DNA from: Candidatus Nomurabacteria bacterium
GTDB taxonomy: Bacteria; Patescibacteriota; Minisyncoccia; Phycocordibacterales; UBA9973
Direction of reading: 5' to 3'
Assembly (NCBI GenBank): GCA_020846955.1
Contig: JADLCZ010000047.1
Span: forward strand, 1 to 8,906
DNA length: 8,906 nt
The notes beneath the pieces were generated by a model that saw nothing but the letters and a program-made list of their open reading frames with translations, was not told where the DNA came from and made no database searches. The position numbers and the translations under genes are program-made. How positions within the stretch are numbered: position 1 is the first letter of the stretch; each line of letters starts with the position of its first letter. Of this stretch, positions 1-6,267 are shown one piece after another.

Positions 1-107
1 ACATTGTCATCAGCTCCAGCACTTGCTGATGGCGCGGACGAGAGATATACTGCAAAAGTAAACACAATTATAGAGATTTTTGCCATTGTTGAGAACCAAG
101 ATTTCAT
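1..107 (-). CDS. 5' end of a secreted protein gene (partial, runs off left edge)
   Basis: Reading the minus strand from the ATG at 107-105 gives 35 codons with no stop before the window edge. The peptide starts MKSWFSTMAKISIIVF, followed by a hydrophobic stretch (ISIIVFTFAVYL), small residues (SSAPSASA) and then acidic residues (GADDN). This is a classical signal peptide with a probable cleavage site near ASA-G. The mature protein lies outside the window, so its function is unknown. The start is supported by a perfect TATAAT box seven bases upstream, the same layout as three other genes here. Met8 is a possible alternative start but would shorten the charged n-region. No Shine-Dalgarno sequence is present. 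It could be a chance reading frame, but signal-peptide character together with a promoter makes a real gene more likely. Confidence 0.62.
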   Translation of the reverse strand, partial: MKSWFSTMAKISIIVFTFAVYLSSAPSASAGADDN

Positions 108-114
108 AATTATT

Positions 115-125
115 ATTATACTATA
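115..125 (-). promoter_or_regulatory. Minus-strand -10 promoter element for the left-edge secreted gene
   Basis: The minus strand reads TATAGTATAAT here, with the perfect hexamer TATAAT at 120-115. Seven bases separate it from the ATG at 107, so transcription would begin at or next to the start codon (leaderless). The same 11-base string occurs upstream of the surface operon (8019-8009) and at the right edge (8903-8893), which supports a recurring promoter motif rather than chance. No good -35 element was identified. Confidence 0.5.
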
Positions 126-171
126 CATATAATAGTATTACTAATGGAATCGTAATAAATACAAAGAATAG

Positions 172-213
172 TAGGTAAATAAAACTACGCGAGAAAAAAC
201 GGATATTTACTTA
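172..213 (-). other. Weak inverted repeat after the Nudix gene
   Basis: GTAAATA at 175-181 pairs with TATTTAC at 204-210, and TAG/TTA extend the stem to 172-213 with one wobble. The loop of about 22 bases holds CGTTTTTTC on the minus strand. The structure begins at the Nudix stop codon and could slow or end transcription. It is AT-rich, has a long loop and lacks a clean trailing T-tract, so its role as a terminator is doubtful. The rest of 108-210 contains only the promoter element of the left-edge gene. Confidence 0.22.
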
Positions 214-765
214 ATCATTTAGTAATTTTTTAAATTTTTCTTCTTCTTTTTTGTTAAGTTTCAACCTAAAGAATATATTTTGTATTTCGGTATTTTTAAA
301 TCTATCTGATAAAACATTTTTCAGGAACTCATTATACCCCAGCTTTAGTACAACAATGTTTTCATTTAGATCTAGTTTTGGTATTGATTTCTTTTCACAA
401 TTTTTAGCGATGAAATAATGCTTTTTACTTATCACTGTTTGTGAGAAATTGTAGTCGAACCATAATTTAATATTTTTAGATGTATACCCTGTTTCCTCTT
501 CAAGTTCTCTTAAGGCTGCTTGTTTGGGCTTTTCTGTGTCTTCTACGGTTCCACCAGGTAATGAAAAATAGCTTTTTTGATAAGAAAAGCTTTTTTCTCT
601 TAATAATAAAAATTTATTGTCATTAGTAATAGCAATCACTCTCGCAACATCAGGCAAAACAACATATTCATGTATATTATTATTAAAGCTTCTATGAAAT
701 ACCTCAGAAACAATACCTTTAAATTTGCTTGTAGATTTTTCTTTTTTAAAATTTTTAAAGTTCAT
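211..765 (-). CDS. Nudix hydrolase
   Basis: A 184-residue Nudix-family protein. Enzymes of this family hydrolyse nucleoside diphosphates linked to another group, leaving NMP plus a phosphorylated moiety. The full Nudix box G-x5-E-x7-REU-x-EE-x-GU is present: G72, E78, R86-E87-L88, E90-E91, G93 and Y94, with P70 and G71 before it (SLPGG). R86, E87, E90 and E91 are the expected metal and catalytic residues. Length and the EETGY ending resemble ADP-ribose or nucleotide-sugar pyrophosphatases more than short MutT proteins, but substrate cannot be read from sequence. The C-terminal 60 residues are lysine-rich and less conserved in appearance. The start codon lies inside the end of the upstream kinase-fusion gene (11-base overlap), with no Shine-Dalgarno sequence, so translation is probably coupled to it. 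The shared unit suggests that both act on the same metabolite class. Confidence 0.92.
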   Translation of the reverse strand: MNFKNFKKEKSTSKFKGIVSEVFHRSFNNNIHEYVVLPDVARVIAITNDNKFLLLREKSFSYQKSYFSLPGGTVEDTEKPKQAALRELEEETGYTSKNIKLWFDYNFSQTVISKKHYFIAKNCEKKSIPKLDLNENIVVLKLGYNEFLKNVLSDRFKNTEIQNIFFRLKLNKKEEEKFKKLLND

Positions 766-3391
766 TTTTTTTAATTTTGTTAATTTCTTCTAATGCTTTT
801 TTTGTTAATAATTTAAAACCCAATATAAGTTTATCTTTTTGCTCATTGGTTTCGACCAAATTTTTTGTTGTTGACTGTATCCTCGAATCATATAACCCGT
901 GAAGCGTTGAGAACATTTCATGTAAAGCCCGCGCGGCAGTAGTCCTCCAAAACATTACAATTTCTTTATTATTTAATTTTCCCATAACAAACTGGGAATA
1001 CTCATTTTGTTTATCTTTGTCTAAAGCAAGCAAGGACATAAACATACCTTCCTCATAACCTCTTCTTGAGAGACCAAATTTTTCCCAATCAACCAACTTT
1101 ACTAAAATATTTTCTTCGCTAATTTTCATGAGATAATTATTTGGATTGGGATCCCTATGACTTGCATGTAAGGGTAATTCCATAATAATATCTTGACTAC
1201 TAATTATCATATCCTTAACCTTATTACTAAGCATCACATCTTCCAAGGATTCACTACTTGTTACATCATTATTAATAGTTTCTATTATTCTAGAAAACCT
1301 ACCCTCAACACTCAGGTCATGATCCGTCTGGTCAAATATCTCCTTATTAGGAATATTTTTCCTAATAATTTCTAAAACCTCGTAGAGGGTATTGTAATAA
1401 TTTAAATTGTACAATTGTGTCTGTCCAAAGTATTCACTGGGTGAATACTGTTTAAATGTTCCAATTTTTGTAAGTAAGGCTTGTTTAGTTTTTGTATCAT
1501 AGTCGATAAGTTCTGGGGCGATTATTGTGATATTATCTTTATGTAATCTATCAGTATATTTACGCAACAACATATATGCCTCAAATTCATTGGGGTTAAT
1601 TTTTTTAATTACATATTTGTCTAAGATAATCACCTCTGAGCCTGGCTTCAAATTCTTAAAATGCTTAGATATTGTATCTTTGACTGTGCTAAATTTTTTA
1701 TCAGTAGGTTTATCATAAATGATTTCAATTTTTTTATTCGTTTCTGTTGTAATTATATTAATCCAATTTTGGGTAGCTTCATTTCCTGACGGAGATTCAT
1801 TTTGCCCAGCATATAAAACAATGATACCTTCCTCTGAATTCTGTATAGGTTGAGATAAAATAATATCCTTATAATTTTCAGCAACATACCCTAGAAGTAT
1901 TGGAGTTGTTGGGTTAAAATCTCTTAATGCGGGTTGTATATTTTTTGAAATATATTTATCGACATCTTGCCAATTTGTATTTAAATCAATCTTTGGAAGA
2001 ATTTTTGTAGTCGCCGAAGCAAATTCTTCTTGCAAAAAAGCAATATTTTTAACATTGTGTACATTTACACCAATCACTAGCTCAATAAATTGTTTTGATG
2101 TTTTGCATTTTTCTTTAATCTCTTGTATTTGCTTTTGCACATAAGTGTTTATTTCTTGTGTATTTTCAATGTTTTCTAGCCTAAGTCGCTGTGTTGATAT
2201 AGATTTGTTAACTTCACTCTTGTATATTTTTTCTAACCCGCAAGACTGATTATCAACGTTAGAAATAACATACACATAATCCTTGTGATAATATTCCATT
2301 AAATTAATAACATAATTTTCTATGTTTGGAGTTAGTGTATCTAATTTAATTAGTAGATCTTTATTAATTAAATTATTAAATGTTGGCGGTATACAATCCG
2401 GATAAAAGTTAGATTTTTTATCAGTTACAAATGCAAAATTACAACTCTGAAATTCAATATCTAGATTATTTGCAATTTCTAGACTATAGGGTATATTCTT
2501 TTCCCCAAACGAAAGAACCGCACCAGGTTTAGATTTTAATAAATCAAGTTTATTCTTTATGTCACTGACATTGGGGAAACGCTCTGGTGTTTTTTTTGCT
2601 AATTCGCGTAATTCTTTTTCCTCGTAATTACAATCACTAAAGTCGGTTATAATTGTTGATTCTTCGCCCTTTTCTATTTTTTTCTTTATATCATCAAATA
2701 TATTTTTGTCGGTTGTTGATATTATTCCAACAAAAACTCGTGCATCCAACATACGACCAATTTTCTTTGATGGTAATATATATGTTGAGTTGGGTGTCAT
2801 AACCAAATTATACATATGCTCTTTTAAATATAGATTTTGTAAAACAGTAACAGTCTTATTTAATCTACCCTCAAAATCACCCTTTATAATAAGCGCTCGG
2901 TGTTTATATTCACTTGTATAACCAATATTTTCATCAATCCACTCTATTTTTTCTCCTAAAAACGGGATTTGTTCATGATTTAAAAGTTGAATATGTTTAT
3001 GTTCAGGTAAAGATTTGCGAGCAGGAGAATATATTAATGTTGATTTTGTTGTCTGTGCTATATGCATCCATACCCTAAAATCAGTATTTTTTAGGTTGGG
3101 CGAGTGATCTTTTGAAACTGCTATAACTTCCATATTTGTACCAGGATATTTATTCTCTGTTATATGCCAATCAGCAATATCACCTAAATGAGCACAAGGT
3201 ATTGATTGATGGCAATACGGGCAAAAATTATTTTCCACATTCAGAATACTCTGAGTATCCCTAACCGGCCTCTTATCTCTACCATCAACTAAAAATATTT
3301 TAATTTTATCTGTTTCCAATTCCTCTAAAACTTTTCCTTCAGTATATGATGTTTTCTGTTGAAGTAAGTTATTAATGTGTAATTTTTCCAT
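755..3391 (-). CDS. GalT/HIT-like nucleotidyltransferase - unknown middle - APH-like kinase fusion
   Basis: An 878-residue multidomain protein. Residues about 50-160 match the GalT branch of the HIT superfamily. C57-x-x-C60, H96 (in SKDHSPNL) and H131 correspond to the zinc ligands of E. coli GalT. H133 in H131-K-H-I-Q135 corresponds to the nucleophilic histidine of HPHGQ. Residues 190-225 (YNLVMTPNSTYILP) resemble the second half of GalT or Ap4A phosphorylase folds. Residues 580-870 look like an aminoglycoside-phosphotransferase/choline-kinase fold: a beta strand ending in IKK (K596/K597), the catalytic loop H745-R-D747-x4-N752, and D768-W-E770 for metal binding. Residues about 285-580 show alternating strand and helix character, but I cannot assign a family. 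A kinase plus a nucleotidyltransferase recalls sugar salvage, as in NahK with GalT, so making a nucleotide-activated sugar is a hypothesis only. It is probably cytoplasmic: no signal peptide or membrane segment. The start is supported by TATAAT six bases upstream. Confidence 0.88.
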   Translation of the reverse strand: MEKLHINNLLQQKTSYTEGKVLEELETDKIKIFLVDGRDKRPVRDTQSILNVENNFCPYCHQSIPCAHLGDIADWHITENKYPGTNMEVIAVSKDHSPNLKNTDFRVWMHIAQTTKSTLIYSPARKSLPEHKHIQLLNHEQIPFLGEKIEWIDENIGYTSEYKHRALIIKGDFEGRLNKTVTVLQNLYLKEHMYNLVMTPNSTYILPSKKIGRMLDARVFVGIISTTDKNIFDDIKKKIEKGEESTIITDFSDCNYEEKELRELAKKTPERFPNVSDIKNKLDLLKSKPGAVLSFGEKNIPYSLEIANNLDIEFQSCNFAFVTDKKSNFYPDCIPPTFNNLINKDLLIKLDTLTPNIENYVINLMEYYHKDYVYVISNVDNQSCGLEKIYKSEVNKSISTQRLRLENIENTQEINTYVQKQIQEIKEKCKTSKQFIELVIGVNVHNVKNIAFLQEEFASATTKILPKIDLNTNWQDVDKYISKNIQPALRDFNPTTPILLGYVAENYKDIILSQPIQNSEEGIIVLYAGQNESPSGNEATQNWINIITTETNKKIEIIYDKPTDKKFSTVKDTISKHFKNLKPGSEVIILDKYVIKKINPNEFEAYMLLRKYTDRLHKDNITIIAPELIDYDTKTKQALLTKIGTFKQYSPSEYFGQTQLYNLNYYNTLYEVLEIIRKNIPNKEIFDQTDHDLSVEGRFSRIIETINNDVTSSESLEDVMLSNKVKDMIISSQDIIMELPLHASHRDPNPNNYLMKISEENILVKLVDWEKFGLSRRGYEEGMFMSLLALDKDKQNEYSQFVMGKLNNKEIVMFWRTTAARALHEMFSTLHGLYDSRIQSTTKNLVETNEQKDKLILGFKLLTKKALEEINKIKKNEL

Positions 3392-3397
3392 GGGTTT

Positions 3398-3406
3398 ATT
3401 ATACTA
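3398..3406 (-). promoter_or_regulatory. Leaderless-type promoter of the kinase-fusion/Nudix unit
   Basis: The minus strand reads TAGTATAAT, with TATAAT at 3403-3398, then six bases, then the ATG at 3391. The predicted transcription start therefore falls on the start codon. The -35 position (around 3421-3426) has no TTGACA-like sequence. Instead it lies in the 16-base palindrome at 3421-3436. Confidence 0.6.
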
Positions 3407-3420
3407 CAAAACAAGTTATG

Positions 3421-3436
3421 TAATATACGTATATTA
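3421..3436. promoter_or_regulatory. 16-bp perfect palindrome, candidate operator
   Basis: TAATATACGTATATTA is a perfect palindrome of two 8-base arms. It sits 17 bases upstream of the TATAAT box of the kinase-fusion gene, exactly where the -35 element would be. A dimeric regulator bound here would be well placed to repress or activate that promoter. AT-rich DNA makes short palindromes common, but 16 uninterrupted bases at this position is notable. No regulator gene is nearby. Confidence 0.4.
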
Positions 3437-3452
3437 AAACTTAAATAAGCCC

Positions 3453-3481
3453 CCCAGATAGGGCCTAGGGCCCTATCTGGG
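3453..3481. repeat. GC-rich 13-bp hairpin in the divergent intergenic region
   Basis: CCCAGATAGGGCC (3453-3465) and GGCCCTATCTGGG (3469-3481) are perfect complements around a TAG loop. The element is far more GC-rich than its surroundings. It lies between two divergent promoters and has no clear T-tract on either side, so a standard terminator is unlikely. It could be an insulator between divergent units, a protein site, or a scattered REP-like repeat. One copy only is seen in this window. Confidence 0.75.
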
Positions 3482-3498
3482 AGCTGTGGATAACTCCC
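3479..3498 (+). other. DnaA-box match inside a small inverted repeat
   Basis: TGTGGATAA at 3485-3493 is the exact complement of the E. coli consensus DnaA box TTATCCACA. It is enclosed by GGGAG (3479-3483) and CTCCC (3494-3498). The GGG at 3479-3481 is also the last part of the 13-bp hairpin, so the two structures compete. A single nine-base match does not indicate a replication origin. DnaA-dependent control of the adjacent plus-strand promoter is possible but speculative. Confidence 0.3.
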
Positions 3499-3508
3499 TA
3501 TTAAATCG

Positions 3509-3538
3509 TTGACATACCATGTCGAGCTGTACTATAAT
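3509..3538 (+). promoter_or_regulatory. Consensus sigma70-type promoter for the sorting-domain gene
   Basis: TTGACA (3509-3514) and TATAAT (3533-3538) are both perfect hexamers, with an 18-base spacer. Transcription would start near 3545, leaving a leader of about 100 bases before the ATG at 3644. GACATACCATGTC (3511-3523), a 5-bp inverted repeat with a 3-base centre, overlaps the -35 element and could be an operator. TATATTTG at 3538-3545 also fits the Bacteroidota -7 pattern TAnnTTTG, but no -33 element at the usual spacing was seen. Confidence 0.7.
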
Positions 3539-3591
3539 ATATTTGAGTTCTGTCTGTTCATCTACAATAGAAGTTTCGATACATGTTGGTT

Positions 3592-3635
3592 GGTTAGCTT
3601 AGAGTAGATTATATATAGTCTTTTCTAAGCTAATC
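3592..3635 (+). promoter_or_regulatory. Long hairpin in the 5' leader of the sorting-domain gene
   Basis: GGTTAGCTTAGA (3592-3603) pairs with TCTAAGCTAATC (3624-3635) over 12 pairs, including one G-U. The inner bases 3606-3611 and 3616-3621 pair further around a TATA loop, giving an almost continuous 44-base hairpin. It ends eight bases before the ATG, where a ribosome would load. It may control translation initiation or RNA stability. No known riboswitch or thermometer class was recognised. Confidence 0.6.
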
Positions 3636-3643
3636 AATTAATC

Positions 3644-4438
3644 ATGAAAACAAAAATGATTGCTTATTTTTGGGCAGTAGCCCTTGCTTTCTGTACCTCA
3701 TCTAATGAGGTATCCGCCCAAACAAAAGGCTTCAAAGATGACACAGTACAAACACGTGTCCTAAAAGTAACTGATGACGACAGCAGCAAAACTGTTCGAA
3801 TGGTTATATTTGAAGTATTAGTAATAAGCGGAGATATCAATCATGACTTTAATAATCGTGATTGGTTAAAAAGAATCTCTGGTGAACTTAAAAGCACTGG
3901 GGGTCACTGGGGAATACAAAACTGGGAATTAAGTTTGCTTAGAAAATATGACACATTAACCTATGTTGGTGATGTTATGTTTAATCAAAACTTACTTGAA
4001 GTACCAACAAATTTTCCTCTAACGCCCACCTATTATAGATTTAGGATTTCAGCCGATGTAAACACAAAAATGTTAACACCTGGTGACAGCCTTCAAATCA
4101 ATATGGTTTTAGAAATAGGAAAAGACTGGGAAACACCAGAAGGATTTTTCCCTAAACCGCAATATTTGGTTTATGGAGAAAAAATTCCAAATTCTACTGG
4201 TACTACTACAAAGTTTGATTCGCCTGAATACAAAATATTTCCTAATCCATTTACTAACATAATTAACTTAAGCACCTTCAAAAGTGTAAAGAATGTTATG
4301 CTTATGGGTGGTGTTGGGCAAGTAATGTACTCCGGAAATGAATCTTCTATCGAAACTTCTAATTTAGTTTCAGGTATTTATACTTTGTATATTTATACTG
4401 AAAATAAAATTTTCACTTACAAGCTTTGTAAAAACTAG
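3644..4438 (+). CDS. Secreted protein with a T9SS (Por) type C-terminal sorting domain
   Basis: A 264-residue secreted protein. Residues 1-25 form a signal peptide: charged MKTK, a hydrophobic core, and cleavage probably after VSA (25). Residues about 30-185 are beta-rich and contain PGDSL (146-150); I do not recognise a family. Residues 195-264 resemble a type A sorting domain of the type IX secretion system: YKIFPNPF at the start, LVSGIYTLYIYTE in the middle, and the basic ending FTYKLCKN. Known T9SS cargo are exported by Sec, cross the outer membrane by T9SS, and are attached to the surface or released. T9SS is typical of Bacteroidota, so either this lineage has an unusual exporter, the gene was acquired, or the domain has another role. 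It is the only complete plus-strand gene and the only one with a long structured leader. It ends with TAG before a shared terminator. Confidence 0.82.
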   Translation: MKTKMIAYFWAVALAFCTSSNEVSAQTKGFKDDTVQTRVLKVTDDDSSKTVRMVIFEVLVISGDINHDFNNRDWLKRISGELKSTGGHWGIQNWELSLLRKYDTLTYVGDVMFNQNLLEVPTNFPLTPTYYRFRISADVNTKMLTPGDSLQINMVLEIGKDWETPEGFFPKPQYLVYGEKIPNSTGTTTKFDSPEYKIFPNPFTNIINLSTFKSVKNVMLMGGVGQVMYSGNESSIETSNLVSGIYTLYIYTENKIFTYKLCKN

Positions 4439-4464
4439 CTTTGTATGTTAAGATTTTTCGAACA

Positions 4465-4496
4465 AAAAAACCCCGCTCTCACAGGCGGTGTTTTTT
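4465..4496. terminator. Bidirectional rho-independent terminator
   Basis: CCGC (4473-4476) pairs with GCGG (4485-4488), and C4471 pairs with G4490 across one C/T mismatch. Outer A-runs (4465-4470) pair with T-runs (4491-4496). Each strand leaves a run of six or more U after the hairpin. It lies between the convergent sorting-domain gene and the surface operon and serves both. Confidence 0.85.
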
Positions 4497-4509
4497 ATTA
4501 TATAAATAA

Positions 4510-5883
4510 TTAATTTACTGTAATTTTGGCATATGCACCTGAGCCATTGCCACTATATGACCCTCCGAAACAAGAATATTTTTGCATGAAGTAACACCAA
4601 GCTTGACCTTTGTCTTCTGTCCAGCCTTGAACTTTACCTCCGTGTGACAATTTAATATTGTATACTTCTCCACCTTTTACACCTTTTATTACAGCTTTTA
4701 TATATCCACCTCCACCTCCACCAGCATAACCTTGATCCGCCTTTGGGCAAGTACCTCCCGTAGAACAAAGTGAATCTTTGTCTGCATACTCTGTAGGATT
4801 TGTTCCTATTCTTTCTATGCTACCGCCACGATCAGAATATCCACCCATTCCACCGCCTCCGGCACCTCCTGCTCCGAATTGACCGTTCGCCGCATTTTCT
4901 GAAAGAAAGCCTTTACCATTAAAAGTATTATTACCATAACCACTGCATCTATCATCAAAAGATAAATCTAATATACTTGCCCCGCCTTTTCCGCCTGGAC
5001 CTCCAGGAGTTAAACCACCATGACCCGCTCTACCTCCGACACCACCTTGTCCACCATAGCCACCGATTGTGGCATTATATGTAATATCACATTTAAATGT
5101 TTTACTTGTATCTGGTGACCCTCCGTTTTCTCCATTACCTCCTGTTTCTCCCTCTTTTTTTTCTATTATTGTATCTATTTTCGAACTTCCTGAAATTGAA
5201 TATGATCCTCCAGCCCCACCTACGTGCTTAGATGTCGCACTTTTTCCACCAAGAGCTCTTAATATTTCATCTTTTCCATTGCTGTCATAAAAAATTGCTG
5301 AACCTCCGTTATCACAAACATATTGCCCCGTTTGTGAGCACGCGGGATGATTGGTTTCATCTGGAGACCAATCATTTCTATTCATTGAATATCCTGCGCC
5401 GCCTGCTCCATACAATTCAACAATAAGTTTTGTGGCCCCAGCTGGAACTTTGAAACTATATGTCTCATATGGCTTTGTGTCATCTCCTGAATGGCTAAAT
5501 ATTGTTGTTTGGCATTGCACCAATGTTCCTTTTGAGTCTGCGCATACATCTACATTGGGTACAGATAGTTCTGATAAACGAACTTTTCCAGATTCTACTT
5601 CTAAATATTCTGACATATTATTTATACTTGAAGTTGTCTCCTTGATACCGAGCATTCCGAGAGAATTCATAACAACAAAATTCCCTTTCGAATCCTTCCA
5701 ATCTCCAACGAGGAATTTATTTACTATCAAGGCTCCACTTTTTGTTTGAGTGCTATTAAGTTGAGTGATTGGTAAATCAACATTTGGATCTATTGGCTTG
5801 CCAGAAGGGTCCGCAAATACCACATACCCAAAGAATAAAAATGTTACCGCAATTATTAAAATATTTTTTATATTATTTTTCAT
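4510..5883 (-). CDS. Secreted glycine-rich surface protein (last gene of the operon)
   Basis: A 457-residue secreted protein. Residues 1-24 are a signal peptide (MKNNIKNILIIAV..., cleavage near VFA-D). Residues about 48-125 form the N-terminal region shared with the two upstream genes. It contains SLGMLGIK (74-81), a VRLSEL strand (101-106) and VCADSKGTLVQC (113-124), whose C114 and C124 could form a disulfide. Residues 142-457 are a glycine-rich domain of the type found in many bacterial and phage surface proteins. It opens with SFKVPAGATKLIVELYGAGG (143-162), continues through Gly-Gly-x runs, and closes with a hydrophobic strand (AYAKITV). Extra cysteine pairs occur at 182/190, 373/379 and 430/438. 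Glycine-rich phage adhesins can pack as polyglycine-II helices, so an extracellular structural or adhesive role is likely but not shown. The start is four bases after the previous stop. Confidence 0.83.
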   Translation of the reverse strand: MKNNIKNILIIAVTFLFFGYVVFADPSGKPIDPNVDLPITQLNSTQTKSGALIVNKFLVGDWKDSKGNFVVMNSLGMLGIKETTSSINNMSEYLEVESGKVRLSELSVPNVDVCADSKGTLVQCQTTIFSHSGDDTKPYETYSFKVPAGATKLIVELYGAGGAGYSMNRNDWSPDETNHPACSQTGQYVCDNGGSAIFYDSNGKDEILRALGGKSATSKHVGGAGGSYSISGSSKIDTIIEKKEGETGGNGENGGSPDTSKTFKCDITYNATIGGYGGQGGVGGRAGHGGLTPGGPGGKGGASILDLSFDDRCSGYGNNTFNGKGFLSENAANGQFGAGGAGGGGMGGYSDRGGSIERIGTNPTEYADKDSLCSTGGTCPKADQGYAGGGGGGYIKAVIKGVKGGEVYNIKLSHGGKVQGWTEDKGQAWCYFMQKYSCFGGSYSGNGSGAYAKITVN

Positions 5884-5887
5884 ATTA

Positions 5888-6265
5888 TTATGGGCATATT
5901 ACTAATGGATAACCTTCGTTACTTGACCCTGTTTTGCTCGAACAGATTCTGCGTGTGCCACTGCCAGCTAGGTCTTTGATCTTGATAGAGCCCTCTACAT
6001 ATAGTCTTACATCGTTCTGTGCTGTAGCAGAGTTCACTATCGTGTTACCAGATTGATCTATAGCAATAGTCCCAGCAGTCCCTGAAATAAATTCTTTTAC
6101 TCCCAATCCTGAATATTTATAATTATCTGTTGTAGTTACATTCATAGGGTCATCAATACATTTGCTTGTCGGTCCGCAAGACGGAGTAGTGTACGCACCC
6201 ACTACTTGTATAGTAAATATTGCAAGAAAAGAAAATATTAAAAGTTTTAAATTATTATTTTTCAT
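5888..6265 (-). CDS. Short secreted paralog containing only the shared N-terminal region
   Basis: A 125-residue secreted protein. Residues 1-24 are a signal peptide (MKNNNLKLLIFSFLAIF..., cleavage near VGA-Y). The mature part matches the N-terminal region of its neighbours: GLGVKEFISG (53-62), then YVEGSIKIKDLAGSGTRRIC (89-108), then a final cysteine at 124 (VICP). This parallels IRAKDL...VCADKDGKIVFC in the upstream gene. The glycine-rich domain is entirely absent, and the next gene starts four bases after this stop, so no decayed remnant follows. The signal peptide start MKNN is shared with the downstream gene, suggesting a local duplication. It could be a truncated copy, or a dedicated short subunit such as a cap or anchor. 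The mature N-terminus adds two cysteines, C30 and C36. Confidence 0.75.
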   Translation of the reverse strand: MKNNNLKLLIFSFLAIFTIQVVGAYTTPSCGPTSKCIDDPMNVTTTDNYKYSGLGVKEFISGTAGTIAIDQSGNTIVNSATAQNDVRLYVEGSIKIKDLAGSGTRRICSSKTGSSNEGYPLVICP

Positions 6266-6267
6266 AA

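Noticed and set aside
128..133. Plus-strand TATAAT
   Set aside because: No plus-strand gene follows it. It arises from the AT-rich region around the minus-strand promoter.
2250..2536. CARF-like sensor domain in the later part of the fusion protein, hinting at a CRISPR-linked system
   Set aside because: The stretch VIILDKYVIKK...E...APEL fits a kinase N-lobe better and connects to the clear kinase catalytic loop. No Cas genes or CRISPR repeats are present.
1193..2921. Three short plus-strand open frames (1193-1375, 1527-1718, 2706-2921)
   Set aside because: They lie antisense inside the 878-residue fusion gene and show no recognisable domain or promoter, and their peptides look like translated noise.
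3485..3493. Replication origin signal
   Set aside because: Only one DnaA-box match was found, with no cluster, no AT-rich unwinding repeats and no dnaA/dnaN neighbourhood.
5069..5749. Overlapping plus-strand open frames opposite the glycine-rich gene, rich in P and S
   Set aside because: Glycine codons read antisense as proline/serine-rich frames, which explains their openness. The minus-strand product has a signal peptide, conserved modules and operon placement.
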